Positions 47,008-57,645 of a stretch of DNA of 64,000 bases are shown piece after piece (position 1 is the stretch's first letter; each line of letters opens with the position of its first letter). Source of the DNA: Ophiostoma sp. CBS 140.51 (lineage: Eukaryota; Ascomycota; Sordariomycetes; Ophiostomatales; Ophiostomataceae). A program made the translations under genes and the position numbers. The stretch lies in contig JANSLP010000127.1 of NCBI GenBank assembly GCA_029298735.1, forward strand, positions 21,436 through 85,435. The letters are read 5' to 3'. Under the pieces are notes generated by a model that was not told the DNA's origin, made no database searches, and saw nothing but the letters and a program-made list of their open reading frames with translations.

Positions 47008-47493
47008 ATGCACGTCATCCACCTCATCACCTGGGCCGCTGCCGGCGTTTTCGCCGGCCCCCTTGCAGGCCACAACAGTTCACCACGGAACGAGGCTGTA
47101 GGAGCAAGAAACGAGCGCCGCGCGGAGTCAGGCCCGTCTTCCATCGCTATCCCCACACCATCATCCGAGTTGCCGTCCCAGCCGTCGTCTCTCGCAGTAC
47201 CAACCACCAGCGATTTCATCATCGTGACACCAACACCTTCGCCCACCTCTGCGAAGCCTCTTGACGGTGACTGTACATCGACGTTGTACTTGAACCTCTT
47301 TACCTATCCCTTCAACCCTCCGACACGGACAGTCCACCTGACCACGGTGACTTCTACGTACGGTCTCGACTGTGATGGGTGCCGGTACTTGGCCACGATA
47401 AACATTGGCGGCCTCGGACCGGTTCTACAAGGCGGAAAGACAACAACCGATGCAACGCCAGCTACCGTCACAGAATTTGCGTGCTCTGTCTAA
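47008..47493 (+). CDS. Small secreted protein, function unknown
   Basis: A single exon of 161 residues. A signal peptide covers about residues 1-17 (MHVIHLITWAAAGVFAG). A Ser/Pro/Thr-rich linker occupies about 24-85. The C-terminal 75 residues have four or five Cys (GDCTSTLYLNLFTY, then YGLDCDGCRYLATINIGGLG, and a last EFACSV). The DCDGC..L....IGGLGPV motif recurs in small secreted proteins of other ascomycetes as far as I recall, without known function. The start is the first ATG in a favourable AAAATG context. An AT-rich tract follows the stop. It lies 1.1 kb after another secreted Ser-rich protein on the same strand. Confidence 0.7.
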   Translation: MHVIHLITWAAAGVFAGPLAGHNSSPRNEAVGARNERRAESGPSSIAIPTPSSELPSQPSSLAVPTTSDFIIVTPTPSPTSAKPLDGDCTSTLYLNLFTYPFNPPTRTVHLTTVTSTYGLDCDGCRYLATINIGGLGPVLQGGKTTTDATPATVTEFACSV

Positions 47494-48051
47494 AATTTGG
47501 TATAATTTTATTCTATTTTTGCTTCTTTTACTGTGGATTTATGCTTTGTTTAAAAATCGATGGAATATGGATGGAATATGGGTGGAAATAATAGTTAAAA
47601 TTTAGTTTACCTTTTTACGTTGTAGTTCATATGCACATGATATAAGACTTAATTGTCACCGCACTGATTTGGTTTACTATATAAGGAGACCAAAGTAGTG
47701 GGGGTGACAAGTTTATTAAATATCTATCTATATCTAAAAGCATTATCTAAAAAAACGTTTCCTCCCTTTTTTATTTTATTTTCTTATCATCAATAATCTT
47801 CTAAGAATACACGTTTGTGCACTTAGGAATAATACTACATACATCCCCTTTATGAAAACAGACTAAAAATACAGTGCTGTGCACCTTTTTCTGTTACCAA
47901 CACTTTTGGTGCAAAAGCGACATACCCTCAATAATCAATAGTTGTCACAGGGTCATGAGGGTAATCTTCCCAAGTCAGCAGCCTCTTGTTGGTAAAAAAA
48001 AATTAAGGTTTGTGAACCTTAATCCCACCAAGGCAAAAAAGCCCTGCCAGT
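47494..48051. other. Convergent AT-rich intergenic region
   Basis: 558 bp, strongly AT-rich, between facing stop codons. No gene is seen. Confidence 0.5.
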
Positions 48052-48825
48052 TTATGCCTGGAAGTAGCGCACGCGGCGGACCGCAGTAGCCACCATGTCG
48101 CCCTCATCACAGTTGTAATCAGGGTCATCCATGGTCCACTCCTCACTGACATCCTCAGCATTGGCGGCATCAGCGTCCGCCTCATCTTTGGCGGCCTCCT
48201 CGACCTTTTGCTTGTGGTAGGCCTTCCTGTAGGTACGGCCGGACACCCAATCGAAGAACGACTTGAACCACTTGGCGAAACCCATACTGATGCTTGTTGG
48301 GCACTTGTTCTTTGCGGGCGCGCTCGATGCCGCGGCAGCCGGGGCGCAGTCATCACCGCACGAGCTGCTGTCGCTACAATCGGCGGCAGCCGCAGCCTGG
48401 ACGTTGGGAACGGGCCCAGGAGCCGGGAGGTGCTCGTAGCTCTGGGCTGAGTAGCCCCAATCGAAGGCAAGGGCGTGGTTGGGGTCGACATCGTCGCCGT
48501 TCTCAGCGGCGACCTCAGCAGCAGCGACAGCAGCAGCGACAGCAGCAGCGGCAGCGGCATTGGGGAGGGTCATGTTGACGACAACTTTGGCTGGGGTGTA
48601 AAAGACGCCCACTGTGGCCCCACTGGTCTCGGTGGCCAAGGATTGGTACTTGGTCCACGACTCAGTGGTGTCCGCGGTGGCAGAAATTTTCCAGTCCTTG
48701 ATGGTTGGCGTAGGGATGGGGATATCGGCGAGAGCCACACCGGTCTGGTTGATAGAGGGCGCCATGGAGCCGGCACCTAGCGTGGCACCGACCGCGATGG
48801 ACGTAACATTGAGCGAAGTGGACAT
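48052..48825 (-). CDS. Ala-rich protein of unknown function
   Basis: A single exon of 257 residues from the ATG at 48825 (A at -3). The frame stays open to another ATG at 48990, which would add 55 residues read from a 15-bp tandem repeat. The protein begins MSTSLNVTSIAVGATLG. It has an Ala run around residues 90-110 (NAAAAAAVAAAVAAAEVAAE), a Cys/Ser patch (ADCSDSSSCGDDC), an aromatic helix (MGFAKWFKSFFDWVSGRTY) and an acidic C-terminal stretch rich in Ala, Glu and Asp. There is no membrane helix and no recognised domain. The open frame, the smooth codon use and the lack of stops argue for a real gene, but repetitive Ala coding also gives chance open frames. Confidence 0.6.
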   Translation of the reverse strand: MSTSLNVTSIAVGATLGAGSMAPSINQTGVALADIPIPTPTIKDWKISATADTTESWTKYQSLATETSGATVGVFYTPAKVVVNMTLPNAAAAAAVAAAVAAAEVAAENGDDVDPNHALAFDWGYSAQSYEHLPAPGPVPNVQAAAAADCSDSSSCGDDCAPAAAASSAPAKNKCPTSISMGFAKWFKSFFDWVSGRTYRKAYHKQKVEEAAKDEADADAANAEDVSEEWTMDDPDYNCDEGDMVATAVRRVRYFQA

Positions 48826-49327
48826 TTTGATGTTGTTTGAAAGTGTTGGGTGAGAGAGAATTGTAAGAAGAGGGCTGGAAGAAGAAGGGTAAGAAGAAGA
48901 AGGGTTGGCGGAAGAAGGGTTAGAAGAAGAAGGGTTGGCGGAAGAAGGGTTGGAAGAACAGGAAAGGGAACAAAACAAAATAATGGACATAAACGACCAC
49001 TTATACAGTCATGAACTGAGAACTCTAAAATATTGTGAGTGCTGCAGATATTTGGGTTCAAACAGTGTGTGCACAGTGGTCTGCCAACAGAGGACATCTT
49101 GATGAACGTGACTGAGCAGATCCGAGTACCAACATGATTTCATATTTTAGGGGGAGTAGGAGTAAACAATAAGCCACTAACAAAGGGAAAAGAAGGCATC
49201 CAATCAGATCAGCCAATTAACATTCTATTCAAATATGAGAAAGGGAAAAATAAACATTTGTGCGTTTGTTCGTGACCGTATATGACTGAGATTGTCAGCC
49301 TTTTGCCACACGATTTCCACCAATCAC
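48826..49327. other. Intergenic region with the 15-bp repeat
   Basis: About 500 bp between the Ala-rich gene and the 3' end of the Zn2Cys6 regulator. Apart from the tandem repeat nothing is recognised. Confidence 0.45.
48878..48960. repeat. 15-bp tandem repeat (GAAGAAGGGTTDGMR-like)
   Basis: About five units of 15 bp (GAAGAAGGGTTGGCG and GAAGAAGGGTTAGAA alternating) in the leader of the Ala-rich gene. The unit length is a multiple of three, and the minus-strand reading in frame with that gene is an Asn-Pro-Ser-Ser-(Ala/Ser) repeat. Confidence 0.85.
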
Positions 49328-52300
49328 TCAGATGCCAGCAAAAAACGTGTCCAGCCCATTCATGTTGAAGCTGAAATTGAATCCCTGGTTTTGCATCTGT
49401 TAAGGTTCACCGTTAGTGCGGATTCTGCGATGTGCAAAATTATGTAAGAAAGTGTAGACTCACCAGGTCTTCCCAGCCCCATTCATTGCCAGTACCCATC
49501 ATGAGGTCATCTCCCATAGGCAGAGTCGCGTTCATATCAGGAAGCGCGGCACTGTCGTTATCGGATGTATTCATGGTCAAGTCTGAACCCAAACTCATAG
49601 ACGTGATTGCATCGTCGTCGATCGGCTTTCCAGATTGCAGAGATGCCACCTCGCGCAGCAAGTCCACACAGTGCTTAAGTTTGTCCGTGCATTCGTTTAG
49701 CACGGCATGTTCCATGTCCTCAGCGTCTGCACCGCGGGTGAGAGCACGTGCTTGAGACACGACCGCGCATGGGAATAGGTATCCCTTTACGTTTGTCTCC
49801 CCTGCCAACAAGCGCTTTTCGGAATACCGGACAGTCTGCTCCAAGGCTTCTAGGAGCACTGCTTGTGTGACGACGCCAGGCATAGCCAGCATAGAACCTG
49901 CATCAGGCGGTGGACTGGCGGCACGCACAGTCGGTGCATCACCAGCATTGTTGCTGCTTCCACCATGGTCGCCATCGACCGTGCTGCCGTTGTTGTTGCC
50001 ACTGCTGTTGTTGCTCGTGCCGTTGGCCGACTTAATTCCTAGGCGAAGACGCACAGAGTGCTCTTCTTCAAGCTGCCACAGGAGATCCATGCTCAACGTC
50101 GCCATGCACTGAACCGGTACTGATCTGAATCCACTCGAGGCTGAAACAGAAAGGCGGAAGAAGTCGTCTTGTTCATCTTCAAGTCCGTCGGCCGTCGAAG
50201 TCGGGTCACGTGTGCCCGTAGCTGGGGATGAGGTCATAGGCGGCGGCGGCCCTGAGCCAGCTACAGCCCAAGGCGACGGAAGAGACGATGTACCTTGACC
50301 ACGTAGTAGCGTGGATAATGGCCCTGTTGCGGGAGTCGACGAGAAATTTGCTGACAAAGATGAAGATGCTTTGCCGGACCAAGCCTGGTACAGCTTGAGC
50401 GACGTGTCCACGCTCACCTTTCGTGAAAAGTAAAATTTTGGGTCATTTTGCGACGCAGCCAGGTACGCTTGATTCAACGACAAGAAAAAGCGATGCGTCA
50501 GGTGGTCGACAAAGCGCAGCTGGAAGTTTGTTGGCCGCAGTTTGCCGGCACTGCCGGACGGCCGGTATGACTGGATGGTACCAGCAAGAGACTGACAAGC
50601 AGTACGAAGTTCCGAGTTAAGGCGCAACGTCTCGTCGTAGGAGCTGCCACTGCGAAAATCATTCACATACCGCGCAATCGCCAGGCGGATCGGGAACGAC
50701 TTTAGCAAGGCAATCTGGATAGACGTGTTGGTAAATGTGGTCAACGGCTTAGGTGGCGGAGGAGTAGCGCCACTACTTGTCGTTGTAGTCTTTTCCACGA
50801 GTTGGTCGTCGAAGAAATTGGCAGGTGGCAGTGTGTCAAAGTCTGATAGTGACAATAGAGGCGGGCCACCAGAATCTAGACTGGATTGTAGAGATATTTC
50901 CAGGATGGTCGCCCACAGCCGGCGGCGAACTTCCGCCAGGTAGCGGGGAATCTTGGGAATCTTGGTCGGGTCGCGATGCAGGCCCATGTACATGGCCGAG
51001 CGGACTAGCTCGCCGGCAGAGATCCACACGAGGTCGGCACCGATACCAGATACTTCGCGGGCGAGATGCAGCAGACACATAGTCTGCAGACTCGGGATGT
51101 TCATGCGGGCTTTCTGGGACGGTGCGGGCGTCATCAGCCAGAACTGGGCCTCATAGATCCACTGGGCAGCCAGATGGCGTAAAGAACACGTCTCATCGTA
51201 GAAGGCGGTTCCGATAGCCATGCACAACTGCATCTGGACGACAAAGTTGGTGCTCGCGGCGTTACGGTTCTCCCAGTAGCGGCGGTAGTCTTGGGTGAAT
51301 GTAGGAATATGCAAGACGCGGTAGACGGTCTCAAATGTGCGAAAGTAGCTGTTGATCAACTCATCAGCGACCTCGCGGGCCGGCACCTGCTTTCCATAGT
51401 CGATAGCAAGCATTGCGGGGACACGGCGGGACTTGATCACGCGGCCAAGTGACTTGCACTTTTTCATGTTCTGGTACAGCTCGCCGCTCTTATTCTCCTT
51501 CTTCCCTAGGATTTCATTCAAAAGGGGTTTCTAAAGGGGTCTGTTAGCAATATGAAGTCATGGGTGGGTCACTCTGTAGGTAAAGCATGTCGACATACCA
51601 TAATTGTAAGTAACGCGCCGTTCATCCAGTGGCCTTGGCTGATATACCGTGTCTTTGTCGACGCAGTGCTCTCCTCTGCCGGTGGTGAGGCCGATCTGTG
51701 GCTCTGGGGGTCGTTTTCGAACCCTTCGAATCGTGGTTCAAGAAGGGATGACAACGGCATACTCGACGACGGAGGCGGCATAGACGGGGGGGTTGGGGGT
51801 GGCGGCAGTTGGTGAGGATGGTGCATGTCGTGACGGCCATGACGGCCATGACGGTCACCGTGACGATCGTGACGGTCACGGCCATGGCGGTCATGCCTGT
51901 CATGGCGGTCATGCCGGTCGTGGTGAGGAAGATCATGGTGGTGAGGGTGCATCATATGCGGCGGTGGCGGGTAGTGGTGGGGGAAGGGTGGCCAGTGGTG
52001 GGGAGGTCCATGATGAGGGGGCCCGTGATGCGGAGGCCCATGGTGGTGCGGAGGCCCATAATGATGCGGCGGGCGGTGGTGGGGTGGAGGGTAGTGCGGC
52101 CCGCGGTGAGGTGAATGGCCACGATGATGCGGCGGAGGGAGACGAGGCTCGTCTTGGTCGTTAATCACGAGGGCTAGCCGGTTCTCTAGACGGCGGACCT
52201 GCTCCTTGAGTGACGACACCTCTGACTCGCCTGTCACTGTGGACAGTGCCGGTAGTGGACCTCTTGCTACCGATCCAGGAGAAGGGAATGCGCCGTCACG

Positions 52301-52939
52301 GGTGCTGTCGGTACGGCTCATCTGGTCGTCGTGTCGGTAATACGGATTTCCGGTACTGCTGGGTGGCCCGGCACCACTCCCGGGCGCCGGGAGGACGACA
52401 TATCGAGCCGGAGTTGACGCTCCAGTGATGGACGCCGACGATGTACCTGTTCCTGTCATGGATCCCGGCCAGTCGGACTCGAGTGAGCCTGTGCGATCAG
52501 CTGGACCTCCGGGGAAGCCCCCTCGGCTTTCGCGATCGACCCGGTCGGTGCTGCCCGGTCCTTCGCTCAGTTTGCGCACATGGCCGGCCCGCATCGGTGG
52601 GGACTTTGTGACCATAGGGTCCGGCTGGTAGAAACAGTGCTCCGGCTTATAGGCCTGCACGCAGTTGGCGCAAGGCTGTTCGCGGTCGCACCGGACTTTG
52701 CGGCGGCGGCACTGTAGGCGTTAGGCGTTAGCATTGTGTTTTGTCAGCCCGCATATCCGACAGCGCAGTGCAGCGGCGCAATCCATGACGGTACGCCGGG
52801 AGGCATCCTGTATGTCCAAATTGCACCCGAGAGTCTTCTTCTGGTCTGTTGCCAGCTCCGTGATCAAAAAACGAACCTCCTCGCAGGCGAGTGTGCGGCG
52901 CCGGCGCTTCCGCTTCATTGGTAGGCTGTTGGGGTCCAT
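49328..52939 (-). CDS. Zn2Cys6 transcription factor with His-rich tract
   Basis: Exons 52939-52877, 52711-51599, 51530-49464 and 49396-49328, all phase 0, give 1103 residues. The zinc cluster spans exons 1 and 2: CEEC, RRRKVRC, DREQPC, ANC and a last Cys eight residues later, after a basic run KRKRRRR. Its exon 1 donor is GTTCGT, unusual, but it restores the motif exactly. A short coiled coil follows (SSLKEQVRRLENRLALV). Residues about 195-305 are a His/Pro-rich then His/Asp/Arg-rich repeat tract (GPPHH units, then HDRHDRHDRH). The fungal-specific regulatory domain starts near INSYFRTFETVYRVLHIPTF. The last exon encodes 22 residues with a Phe/Asn motif (GFNFSFNMNG), perhaps an activation segment. 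It is a nuclear DNA-binding regulator; target genes are unknown and I cannot name an ortholog. Confidence 0.88.
51800..52130. repeat. His-rich coding repeat
   Basis: Plus-strand units GGTGG(G/C)GAGG.CC and GTCATGGCGGTCATG repeat through this stretch. On the minus strand they encode PPHHGPPHH-type and HDRHDRH-type repeats inside the Zn2Cys6 regulator. Repeat length is in multiples of three. Confidence 0.8.
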
Positions 52940-54334
52940 GGTGGACAGTGGCTGCGCTGAGTCGGGTTTAAAGCGCTGGCGCTGGTGCGGAGACAGTTGT
53001 GGTCTCCCAATAGCAGTCGTCCGAGCTCCGTTTTGTTGGTCGAAGAAGAAAAGGAAGAGAGAGCAAAAGCTCACGAGATGAGGTCGGAGGTAAGGGAGGA
53101 GCGTGCTTGCTGTGTCATGGTATGGGGCCTGGTGGGAAAGGCGACTGGTGACTGCCGCAGTTGGTCAATTCGAGGTCTTGGGGAAGAAGCTTCCGAGATC
53201 GAAAGCAATAAAGGGTAGGAAAATAAAATAAAAAGGGAAAAGAGGAGAGGAGGAGCGACGGAAGACGGAAGGAAGGTGGTGGCCAAGCATATCGTGTGGT
53301 AGGCGCAACCAGCAGCGGGTTTCGCAGTGACGCGGACTTTAGCCAAACGGTTTCGTCGGATATTGTGTTAGGGCGATTTTTGCTACAGCCAGAAAGCGGG
53401 CACGGGCCACCTATCACGGAAACATACGAGGTCCCGTCGTTAGCTTGTCTATTTTTGCCCTGGTCTTGTTGGACAAAACGCCGAAAGTCCGAGGCAAGCG
53501 GCAATCGTCAGGGCGGCAATGATGGGTGGCAGATGGCGAATTCAGGCTTCTGAGGCAGACTGATTGGAAAGAACTCACAGGAGCGACCACAGAAGAGGCC
53601 TGTATTACGAAACAGCGCATCGTGCCTGCAGGGGCAGACCCAAGAGTGCTGAAAAACGCCGGTAGCTCTTGCTTCGCGTGTCGCCTATCTCCACCACGTT
53701 TTTTCTCTCTTCCCTTTTGATAACAGCTTCCGCTCTTGCCGTAATAGCTCGCGTCGCTCGCGTCTCCATAGTCTCCCACGTCTGATAGCCTGCAGCACGC
53801 GATCAACAGCGCGCAAGGCTGCCTCACTGACAATAGATACAGTAAAGCCGCCCACTGTACGGAGTACTTCGTACGAAGCCTAGAAACGAACCAAAAGGCC
53901 CGCTCACATGGGATTTATGGAATTTTACAATATATGCTAAGACTAGGCGAGCACAAATAGGGACAGTCGCGCTACAAATACGAGTTTTTTAGATTCCAAA
54001 TAAGTTTAAGAAAGAGGGAGATAAACATGCAGCTATTAAACACGCAACAAAAGCTAAAGATCGTTGTACACGGGGACCTGCCGTTCTCCGGACAGAGAAG
54101 AGAGCAAGGCCGAAGCCTCGTCTCTGACCAACCCCCTGCGTCTATATATGTAAGATTGGAACAGGTTATGGTGATAGCAATAGGCCAGCCACGGGGAATG
54201 ACTGGCCTCCATTAGACACCTTCGAAGACGCTTTCTAGACACGTCTGTTTCCCCACATGTCCTCCTCGTCCCCTCAACACACATTCAAACACATCCCATC
54301 CGCTTGTCGACAAACAACATGATGTACAGTCATC
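52940..54334. other. Intergenic, no gene seen
   Basis: 1.4 kb between the regulator start and the E2 stop codon. A short perfect palindrome, CTTCGTACGAAG, lies at about 53868-53879. No coding sequence is supported. Confidence 0.5.
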
Positions 54335-55851
54335 TTACAGGAGCAGCTCAAGCGGGTTCTCAACAACCTGCTTCAGCTCGCGGATCCACTCAGCACCGAC
54401 AGCGCCGTCAACGACCTTGTGGTCGAAGCTGGCAGTGACGACGATCTGGTCGTCCCACTCAACACCGACGGAGCCATCCTCGTTCTCGGCGGGGATGGCT
54501 ACCTTCTTGGTGGTGCCAATGGCCAGGATAGCAGCCTGAGGGGGGTTGACGACAGCGGTGAAGCGCTCGACGGCGGGGTTCATGCCCATGTTGGAGATGG
54601 AGATGCTGCCGCCCTGGTACTCCTCGGGCTTGAGCTTACCGTCACGGGCACGCTTGGCCAGCTCCTTGACGGAGTTGGAGATAGACTCGAGGCCCTTGGA
54701 CTCGACAGACTTGACAATCGGCGTGATCAGGCCGTTGGGCGTGGCAACGGCAACGGAGACGTCGACGGTGTTGAACTGGCGGATGGCACCCTCGCGCCAC
54801 GAGGAGTTGGCCTGGGGAACCTTGCGGGAAGCGACACCGATGGCCTTGATGAGGAAATCGTTGACGCTCAGCTTGTAGCGGCCGTCGGCGGTGCTGTTCA
54901 GGGCCTGGCGGAGCTTCTGCAGCTTGCTAACGGACAGGGAGGCGGAGACGAAGTAGTGAGGGTTGGTGTTCCAGGACTCAGTCAGGCGGTTGGCAATGGT
55001 CTTGCGCATGCCGCTCAGCGGGATGTCCTCGTAGGCAGCGCCGGAGGCAGCAGAAACAGCGCCGCTCGACGCCGACGAGCCAGAGGAAGCAGCCTTCTGG
55101 ACATCGGCCTCAGTGATCTTGCCACCAGGGCCAGAGCCCTTGACACCATCCAGCTTCACGCCCTTCTCAATCGCCAGGCGCTTGGCAGCAGCGCCGATGT
55201 TGGGCTCACGGTCGAGAGCAGTCTGCAGGCGGCCAGTAGAGCTGGTGTCCTCAGGCTCGGCGGGAGCAGCGGACTCGGACGGTGACGGGGCAGGGGTCGG
55301 GGCGGACTCGGCAGGGGCAGCCTCCTTGGACTCAGAAGCAGCGGGAGCGGCATCACCGCCGGCATCAGCCAGAGTGAAGCCCTCGAAGGCACTGACATCG
55401 CCACCCTCCTCAACGAGAATGGCAATGGGCTATTGAAAAGGAGCAAAGATTAGTAAACGAAACGGGAAAACCCCAAATAAGAGTTGTGCAGCCCGGTTAC
55501 ACGCGGGAGTAAACAGATTAAGCAGAGTAAACATACGTTGCCAACAGCAATGTCCTTGTCGCCGGTCTGCTTCAGGATCTTGGCGAGAACACCCTCCTCC
55601 TGGTACTCGAAGTCCATCTGGGCCTTGTCGGTCTCGATCTCGACGAGCACATCACCGGGGGCAATGGCATCGCCAGGCTTCTTCTGCCAAGCGCCAATGT
55701 TGCCAGCCGTCATCGTAGGCGACAGGGCAGGCATCTTGACGACGGTGTGAGGCGGGTAGGAGGCATAGAAGCGGGCGAGCGCCGAGGGCACGGCGTACCG
55801 CAGGACGGTGCGCTGCTGGAAGACGCGCCTCCGGAGGACGGGAGCGAGCAT
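54335..55851 (-). CDS. LAT1: Dihydrolipoyl acetyltransferase (pyruvate dehydrogenase E2)
   Basis: Exons 55851-55537 and 55429-54335 give 469 residues. The N-terminal 30 residues form a mitochondrial presequence (MLAPVLRRRVFQQRTVLRYA). A single lipoyl domain follows, with Lys76 in ETDKAQMDFE. An Ala/Pro/Ser/Glu-rich hinge leads to the E3-binding domain (PNIGAAAKRLAIEKGVKLDG) and another linker. The catalytic acetyltransferase domain ends with DHKVVDG, holding the active-site His442 and Asp446. E2 forms the core of the mitochondrial pyruvate dehydrogenase complex and transfers acetyl from lipoate to CoA. Intron phase 0 (GTATGT...TAG) falls inside the lipoyl domain, just after GDKDIAVGN. The gene diverges from the Sec7-type gene over 1.8 kb. 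Confidence 0.96.
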
Positions 55852-57606
55852 GATGACGGTGTTTTGGACGGAAATCCGATGAATCTGGAGGTCGAATAGG
55901 GGGGTAGAAGAGAGGTCGGGAGAAGTCTGATGCGAGCTTTTTTTTTTTAGCCCTCGATCGGAGGTGAATTGGGGAAGAAGAAAGGGGTGGAGACCGAGAT
56001 ACGTACGGGAAATAAAGAAAATCAGGACAAATCGGAAAGAAAAATAAGACGGAGGAGAACAGAGTGAGCGCGACCAGAGGAAGCTCGAATGGCCAGAACG
56101 AATGGAGTAGTAAACAACGAGAGTGGTCTGGCGAGTCAATGCAGTCACAGACGATGCGATGATGGCTATGGGAAAGAAAAAGAAAACGGGGGCGAGTATC
56201 ACCGGAGAAAGCGTTGGGGGTCGTTGGGAGCGCGAAAAGCAGCGAGGGAATTGACGATGGCTGAAATCAGCTTCGGGGGGAATTGGCTCGAAACGAAACT
56301 TTTTTTCGTTTATTTTCGCTCCATATTTAATTCCTTTATTCACACTCTTTTTTTTCCTCGCTGTAATAGACTCCTGCATCGCTGCTGGCGTCGCGCGTTG
56401 GGACAGCAAAAGAGCTTGCTAGACCCGCTACTGACAGGGGCCGTACCTGCCGTTGCAAAGAAAAAAGCTAAGGCCTTCACCAAGGTCCGCTGGACGGCGC
56501 TGTTTCTCAGGAGTCCTACGAGCCGTGACACCTGCAGCTACAGCAACCCCTAGGGCGAGACGTCGCAAATGGCGGCCTGTGATTGGTGAATGCCCTGAAC
56601 AATGGCCCATAAGCTCCCCAAAGGCCCGTCCTGGGGGGCGCGATAAGGACCGACTCCGGCGGGTTGTACACGCTTAACGATGGCTTAAAATTGCCAGCAA
56701 ATACAAAAATGTCGCAGAGTCAGGCACCGAGCTCTTCTCAAGATCGGAACTCTCTGGAACGATGTCGCACGCCAGAGCAAGGCTCACTCACTCATCTGCA
56801 TCGTCCACTGGACAAGAGCACATAAATATAGACAAGGAAGGGGCTGAACGCCGTCATCTCCGGTGTCTGACCAGCGTCGCTCCTTCTCGCTTTCTTTTTC
56901 TGCAGCAGGTCATCCGCGAGATCACGTGACGTGATCTTGCATCTCGCGCCAATGCCAGTGCACAGCTGTCCTTTTTGCCTCCCCTGCCATTCCGGCCAAC
57001 CCGCCTCAGGCACTAAGCGCCACAGTCACCGAGCCACAGTGGCCATGCCTCGCCCAAACGTGCGGGTTAAGAGACGTGGATAGGGGGGACTTGGCGACCC
57101 TGGCTGGCTCGCCTCCTGTTCAGCCAATCTAACTAGGGTCGCCCACAAAGCGTAGCGTCGCCGGATACGGGTCGCAACTGCCCAGTGCTGCGTGTCGTCT
57201 GCTACGACTGTGTGCGTAACATGCTCCTTTCCTGGTAATATTGCTCCATACTAGGCAGCCCTATTCCTCAGTTTCCCATCCAGCTGCACGGCACCGGCGA
57301 CTTGTCATTTCACGACGGACGCCACTCACAACGGTTGCTCCTTTTGCTATCTTACTTGCTAGCTTCCAATCCAAATCCAATTGTGCCCCTAACTGCCACC
57401 ACTGTGGCCTGAAGAGTAGCTGCACTTGAACATCGACACATCACGAAATCGACCTTTTGGCTTCAACCTCGGCCGTATCTATAATTCTCATTAACGACGA
57501 TTCTCTTTCGACGACCAAACCCCCTAGCCGATCGTACCGCTTCGACCTCCCACCCACACATCCATCAACTGGCCTCTCTGTCCCTGCCGCCCCGAACCCC
57601 CCGCGC
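55852..57606. promoter_or_regulatory. Divergent promoter region (E2 / Sec7-type GEF)
   Basis: 1.75 kb between divergent genes. It contains a 19-bp perfect palindrome at 56919-56937 (separate entry). No coding sequence is supported. Confidence 0.5.
56919..56937. promoter_or_regulatory. Perfect 19-bp palindrome with E-box and CRE-like core
   Basis: AGATCACGT-G-ACGTGATCT: two 9-base arms around one central base. It contains CACGTG and an overlapping TGACGTGA. It lies about 1.07 kb from the E2 start and 0.72 kb from the Sec7-type start. Dimeric factor binding is inferred. Confidence 0.45.
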
Positions 57607-57645
57607 ATGGCCCTTCGCTCGTCCCGCCCCTCCCGGCCAGCATGA
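57607..57645 (+). CDS. uORF overlapping the Sec7-type start (ATGA)
   Basis: ATG at 57607 opens 12 codons (MALRSSRPSRPA) and a TGA whose first two bases are the last two of the main ATG at 57642. If transcription starts upstream, ribosomes finishing this uORF end exactly at the main start. The uORF has C at -3 and G at +4; the main ATG has A at -3. Confidence 0.5.
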   Translation: MALRSSRPSRPA

